The position numbers were made by a program, and so were the translations under genes. The notes under the pieces were generated by a model. It saw nothing but the letters and a program-made list of their open reading frames with translations. It made no database searches and was not told the origin of the DNA. From Medakamo hakoo (Eukaryota > Chlorophyta > Trebouxiophyceae > Coccomyxaceae), in NCBI GenBank assembly GCA_026636295.1, contig CP089462.1, forward strand, positions 62,001 to 126,000: 64,000 nucleotides of DNA, read 5' to 3'. How positions within the stretch are numbered: position 1 is the stretch's first letter; every line of letters begins with the position of its first letter. Shown here one piece after another: positions 61,701-64,000 of this stretch.

Positions 61701-64000
61701 ACGCCGCGGCTGGTCAGAGCGCGCGCAGCCAGGCGTCCCAACGCACCCGTGCCACCCGTGATGGCGTGCATCGATGCGTGAGACGGCACGCAGGAGAACG
61801 CCGCCGCCCGCCGGGCGGGCGTGAGCTGGGGCGTGGCGGCCGCACCACCGTCCGCGCGCGTGCCGGCCGGCGGCGCCGCCCCGGCCGACAGCGGGTCGGC
61901 GTGGGACACAGACCAGGCGACGCCGCCACCACCACCACCAGCTTCCGCCGCCGCGACGCGGACGAGCGCCGCGACCGCCTGGGCGGCCGGGCCGGCGTCG
62001 CGGGTGGCGAAGGAGCGCGGGGCGCCACGCTGCGCGGCCGCGACGGCTGCGGCCGCGGCCGCGGCCGCAGCCGTCGCCTGGCGCGGCAGGCGGGTGAGGG
62101 CGGCGCGCGTCCGCGCAGTCACCGGCTCCACCACCCGCCACTCCACGTCCCAGGAGACGGGCGACGGCCGGGTGGGGGTGGCGGCGGCAGGGCGACGCGC
62201 CTCCTCTGCCGCCGGCGCGCCCAGCACGGCCGTCGCGAGCCCGGCCGCCCTGGTTGGTGCCGGGCAGCCGGCGCCGTGCCCGCCCACCAGGGCGTGCGTG
62301 CTGGTGCTGTCGGCTCCAGCCGCGACGACGGCGTGGCCGTGCCAGGCCGCCCGCGTGTGAGCCGACAGGGCCTGGTGGTCGACCGCGGCAAAGGCGGCCA
62401 GGCGGGTGGGGACGCGCGGCCGGCGCCCGCCGCCCTCCCCCACCGCCGCGCCCGCGTGGAAGGCGGCGTCCAAGGCCGCGGGATGGGTGGCCCCCCACGC
62501 CGTGGTGGGGACGGGTGCCAGGGCAGCGACCGCGCCCGCCGGCGGCGCGAGGGTGTGAGCCGGGATGAGAGGGTGGCGGCGGCGTGCGTGGCGGACGGGC
62601 GTCGGTGGTGGTGGTGGCGGGCCGCCACCGCCCCCGTCCGTCGCGCACCGCACGAGCCGGGCCGTGAAGGCCGGGCGACCGCCGCCCACAGCCAGGGCGA
62701 CGGCACCGCTGGTCGTGTCCACGTCCAGGGTGATGGCCGGTGCACCGCCCAGCAGGACGGCCGACGTGAAGGCCGCGCCCGCCAGCGCCAGGCGTGGCTG
62801 CGCGGAGGGCGGGTGAGGCGCTTCGAGCGAGGCCGCTCCCGCGCCCAGCCCCGCCGCCAATAGCGCCGCCGCGGGCAGCAAGGCCGACCCGCGGACGGCG
62901 TGGTCGGACAGCCAGGCTAGAGCCGGGTGAGACAACGCCCGTCCAACGTCAAAGCGGGCCGTGGGCACCGCCGGAACGCTCACGGCCGCGAGCAGCGGGT
63001 GCGGCGCGCCGGCAAACCAGCAGCGCACCCGCTGGAAGGCGAGAGGAGGGGCAGGCGGCCCGCCGCCACTCCCGACGCCCACAGCCCGGAGGATGGCGTG
63101 CGCGTTGACGCCGGACATGCCAAAGGACGATGTGCAGGCCCGGGCGGTGAAGGGCGAAGCAGCGGCGGCAGCGTGAGGCAGGCCGCCCGCGCCGCGCGGC
63201 AGGTGGGCTGCCGCGCTCGCAGCGCCCGCGCCCTTTGCCGCCGCCGCCCGACTCCATTCGCCCAGGGCGGACCCGACGTGCGGGTTGAGGGTGCGCAGGT
63301 GGCGGGTGGGCGCGCCCGACCGCCCACGCACGCCCGCCGCCGCCAGCAGCAGGCCCGTCAGGCCGGCCGCGCCCTCGGTGTGGCCAAACCTGGCCTTGGT
63401 GGAAGAGAGCGGCAGGGTGGGTGGCGCAGCAGGGCCAGACCCCACCAGCGCGGCCGCCAGGGCCGCGACTTCGATGGGGTCGCCCAGCGGCGTGCCCGTG
63501 CCGTGGACGGAGGCGGCGGCCAAGAGAGGCGGCCAAGAGGAGGCCAGCGACGCGAGCGCGGCCCGGACGAGCGCGGTTTGGGCCGGGCCAGACGGCGCCG
63601 TCAGCGACGCGGACCGGCCGTCCTGGCCGACAGCGGACGCGTCTAAAAGGGCCAGGGATCCAGCCACACGATCCTCACCCGCCGGCACCAGCAGGCAGGC
63701 CGTGAACGCCTCGCCGCGGCCGTACCCGTCCGCGGCCGCGTCCCAAGTGCGGCACCGGCCGACGGGGCTCAGCGCGCCCAGCGCGCAAATCCCGGCGGTC
63801 GTCTCGGCGCGGAGCAGGGCGTTGACGCCGCCAATGACGGCGGCCGGGGTTTCGGATGCTGCCACCGCAGTCCGGCCCAGGTGCGCGGCGACCAGGGAAG
63901 AGGAACAGGCCGTGTCCGTGGACACGCACGGGCCGGACAGGCCAAACGTGAAGGAGACGCGGCCGACCAGGTAGGGTGGCCCGCTGCCGACAAAGGCGTG
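55793..64000 (-). CDS. Multimodular type I polyketide synthase, AT-less, C-terminal part (continues off the right edge)
   Basis: One intronless frame of 2735 residues, open at 64000. Numbering residue 1 at the window edge, the domains are: end of KS1 (1-305; active Cys in DTACSSSL near 32), DH1 (about 330-590; DHAVRGSALLP and HPAALDAAFH), KR1 (about 745-920; ITGGTGALGRLA, Tyr in QAAYASANGAL), ACP1 (DAGLDSLGAVELR, Ser near 1046), KS2 (about 1120-1615; DTACSSSLVAAH, HGTGTPLGDP, KAALGHTEG), a DH-like region without the catalytic motif (about 1640-1890), KR2 (about 2030-2230; LITGGLGGLGLLA, Tyr in HAAYAGAN), ACP2 (QGLDSLAALELR) and a thioesterase from about 2417. No acyltransferase lies between KS and the next domain in either module. 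The thioesterase motif is GACLGG. The KS, KR, ACP and TE calls are strong; the product is unknown. Confidence 0.95.
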   Translation of the reverse strand, partial: HAFVGSGPPYLVGRVSFTFGLSGPCVSTDTACSSSLVAAHLGRTAVAASETPAAVIGGVNALLRAETTAGICALGALSPVGRCRTWDAAADGYGRGEAFTACLLVPAGEDRVAGSLALLDASAVGQDGRSASLTAPSGPAQTALVRAALASLASSWPPLLAAASVHGTGTPLGDPIEVAALAAALVGSGPAAPPTLPLSSTKARFGHTEGAAGLTGLLLAAAGVRGRSGAPTRHLRTLNPHVGSALGEWSRAAAAKGAGAASAAAHLPRGAGGLPHAAAAASPFTARACTSSFGMSGVNAHAILRAVGVGSGGGPPAPPLAFQRVRCWFAGAPHPLLAAVSVPAVPTARFDVGRALSHPALAWLSDHAVRGSALLPAAALLAAGLGAGAASLEAPHPPSAQPRLALAGAAFTSAVLLGGAPAITLDVDTTSGAVALAVGGGRPAFTARLVRCATDGGGGGPPPPPPTPVRHARRRHPLIPAHTLAPPAGAVAALAPVPTTAWGATHPAALDAAFHAGAAVGEGGGRRPRVPTRLAAFAAVDHQALSAHTRAAWHGHAVVAAGADSTSTHALVGGHGAGCPAPTRAAGLATAVLGAPAAEEARRPAAATPTRPSPVSWDVEWRVVEPVTARTRAALTRLPRQATAAAAAAAAAVAAAQRGAPRSFATRDAGPAAQAVAALVRVAAAEAGGGGGGVAWSVSHADPLSAGAAPPAGTRADGGAAATPQLTPARRAAAFSCVPSHASMHAITGGTGALGRLAARALTSRGVGVLLLGRGGGRADGARLADASHAAPVTAASCDAGAAADVRSVVASMPCTRRLTGLVLAGGVLADATLPALTLASLRASAAPKGAAAAALSAAAAATPLASLLAFSSTAAALGPPGQAAYASANGALQGWADARADAGVPAASAQWGAWAGGMAGDGRSLARLERAGMGALEPAVGLAAFGRLLDGLESGTVAGGSPLVASFSWGRLAERAAGGRAVPPLFAALAPPPPAAMAAVQPAGPPSTPALDGATALALVLDAVAAVVGPAGPDTPLMADAGLDSLGAVELRSALAARTGVDLPATFVFDHPTPRAMAAALAAVGRDAGRRVGVQPPPPPLQPRPVPSSLTAATPAAAPAVEIAAASTRLPGGRGVEPAGWTAAWSSATTPDGAAPVPLDRWDVDPTFDPSAGGGAPASAALRAPSYTRFAAWLALPPSPLDVDAAALGLSPADAAATDPQARAFLEAGADALAGVAGGGLHRPSTAVFVGAMYHEYLDLLVGAVSGGGRPHTAGAGPAPPPGAGGGAHHHPAAPPPQAITGAGPAFLVGRAAFTLGLGGPAASTDTACSSSLVAAHFGAGALRAGDAAAALVGGVNLLLRPETSAAVCALGALSPAGRCRALDAGADGYGRGEGVAAVVLRALPPDQAAAPGARAPAPRLVLAATAVNHAGRASGLTAPSGPAQAALLHAAFDRAGGGRPPAVLALHGTGTPLGDPIEVGAAGGALAASPRRSAAPSRLHLVAPKAALGHTEGAAGAAGLLVVAGALAGRAVPGTPHLRTLNPQVSSALEGWSQSLSSPTAPAPHVGRGAGGAVPLSVPSSASSLTAGTSAFGMSGVNAHAVVGLGGGGGGAGSACGADAAGLGLAWRRARAFPFPLARAAAVLAGVHASGGRVLCSCSTLAPRLATWRDGASDGAAALLEVAAAACGSLLPGGGAAAPLTLSGLAWSAPALPLGALVAAVDTASGRVVVGGPDGPPALTAAVVACGEGGRAPPPPPPPPLLARRVSRLCPPARPAAVASLAPAAVDAAAYVLHPGHTAASTVLAGGGRAMAAADAWAFWPAPPAWAAGGGARASLAGGAPAATGTGLAWTARRRPLPLGLEAAYGVAWLADEPVVTGRVGRPRAARRRPSPSGPAAGVAAVARAVARPPSPASLLLHTTGEGMGGPGRPSMPMTARAAASAASGALANLAYEAPALAGRAAAVDACASRLSGPVGLRFTGAGAAGAPGPHPSTSAGIGLTPRLSYDREHADCSGLRRGLDRPPPSATLITGGLGGLGLLAGRWAAHATPHASTVTLLGRSGQGDPACTAALATWPGGGLVCARAADAASAADAAGVAAAAARSATRTAALLHAAGVQAGAELVAHAPSLARRVTAPKTAAWAALGAALGGPAAPLAASLAFGSVSAVAGYAGHAAYAGANAALEAVAGAAAGTGLPVTTVQWGAWGGLGLAARATAAAPGVLPPAAGASLLAAAVSATAGGRLPSGVLGAAPKAYWTGMADAAVGAGAELPALLAEVVGGGGAAAPQSRPPPPPPPPPARGPPTPAAAAAAISAAVTALTGSTPDPSTPLAAQGLDSLAALELRSRLRAELGVDLPAAAGGAATVATLAAAAAAAAAAAAAAADRPPASSTARAPPPPPSWSAWIAPTPSTVRLRLFCLPYAGGVSEAVYGGWGALLPPCVQVCPVELPGRGRRRGEPPAEDARALAAQLLAGLPIGSRGDGTPYALFGACLGGIVAYELAAAAAAAGEPAPLLLAVAAVSPPDLYAEAVAKLYVAPGDDGGAGRDAASTISAATAKLRGWRSLPRSVVMSVFRKGNFAGVADMEANPRLFDRVAPIGVADILMAVSYAAPPPDRPRLGGRGSGLAVVLAFEGGRDATIAPGAVGQWSRFVDQGVEGGEDGRGEDGRGGAAQHPPPPPTSFRLVPIPDGDHYFVASRRREVTAVLSSALLDVVEAAVPGGLLGEGHSWVEGA

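Noticed and set aside
55793-64000. Bacterial contamination or recent bacterial transfer of the intronless PKS
   Set aside because: Base composition, Ala/Gly/Pro-rich linkers and neighbouring intron-bearing genes match the host. Intronless long PKS genes and missing AT domains also occur in algae. Transfer in deep time is not excluded.

Overview
This is a gene-dense nuclear segment of a photosynthetic eukaryote with very high GC content (by eye about 70%). Most genes carry short spliceosomal introns with GTGAG or GTGCG donors. The gene set points to a green-lineage microalga. It includes a CruP lycopene-cyclase paralogue, a DUF1995/LPA3-type plastid protein, a DIVARICATA-type MYB with the SHAQKYF motif, and a multimodular polyketide synthase without acyltransferase domains, an arrangement described for algae. 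The species cannot be named from sequence alone. I see no tRNA, rRNA, CRISPR array or recognisable transposon.

Layout, 0-16 kb: a TM9SF membrane protein cut by the window edge (-), mitochondrial stomatin-like protein 2 (+), a DUF2156 acyltransferase-like protein (-), a VASt/START-like protein (-), a secreted aldose 1-epimerase (-), La protein (+), CruP (+), a DUF1995 protein (-) and the pre-rRNA processing factor Fcf2 (+). A 61-unit AC microsatellite then separates Fcf2 from a small orphan gene (-).

17-31 kb: a MYB factor (-), a 2-oxoglutarate/iron oxygenase-like protein (-), APS kinase (+), a disordered orphan (+), an 825-residue Ala-rich coiled-coil protein (-), beta-tubulin (+) and the tRNA m1A58 methyltransferase subunit TRM6 (+). 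31-37 kb: a secreted Cys-containing orphan (-), a 1.6 kb gap holding a decayed TRM6 fragment, a tiny secreted acidic protein built one repeat per exon (-), and an F-box protein (-).

37-64 kb: a Tepsin/MTV1-like ENTH adaptor (+), NUP54 (-), a USP36-like deubiquitinase with an RGG tail (+), DNA polymerase alpha catalytic subunit (-), KEOPS Kae1 (+), a three-RRM RBM45-like protein (+), a secreted Ig-like protein (+), and the C-terminal 2735 residues of a type I PKS (-) that runs off the right edge.

Most genes are unrelated housekeeping functions; no operon-like logic is apparent. Several divergent pairs share short promoters: TM9SF/SLP2, 2OG oxygenase/APS kinase, coiled-coil/tubulin, F-box/Tepsin, NUP54/USP and POLA/KAE1. 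The most unusual items are the AT-less PKS ending in a thioesterase with Cys at the nucleophile position, a POLA subunit that has lost its C-terminal zinc-ligand cysteines, the exon-per-repeat secreted gene, and a NUP54 gene whose first coding exon is only the ATG. Exon boundaries were placed by hand from splice consensus, reading phase and family similarity; none was confirmed with transcripts.
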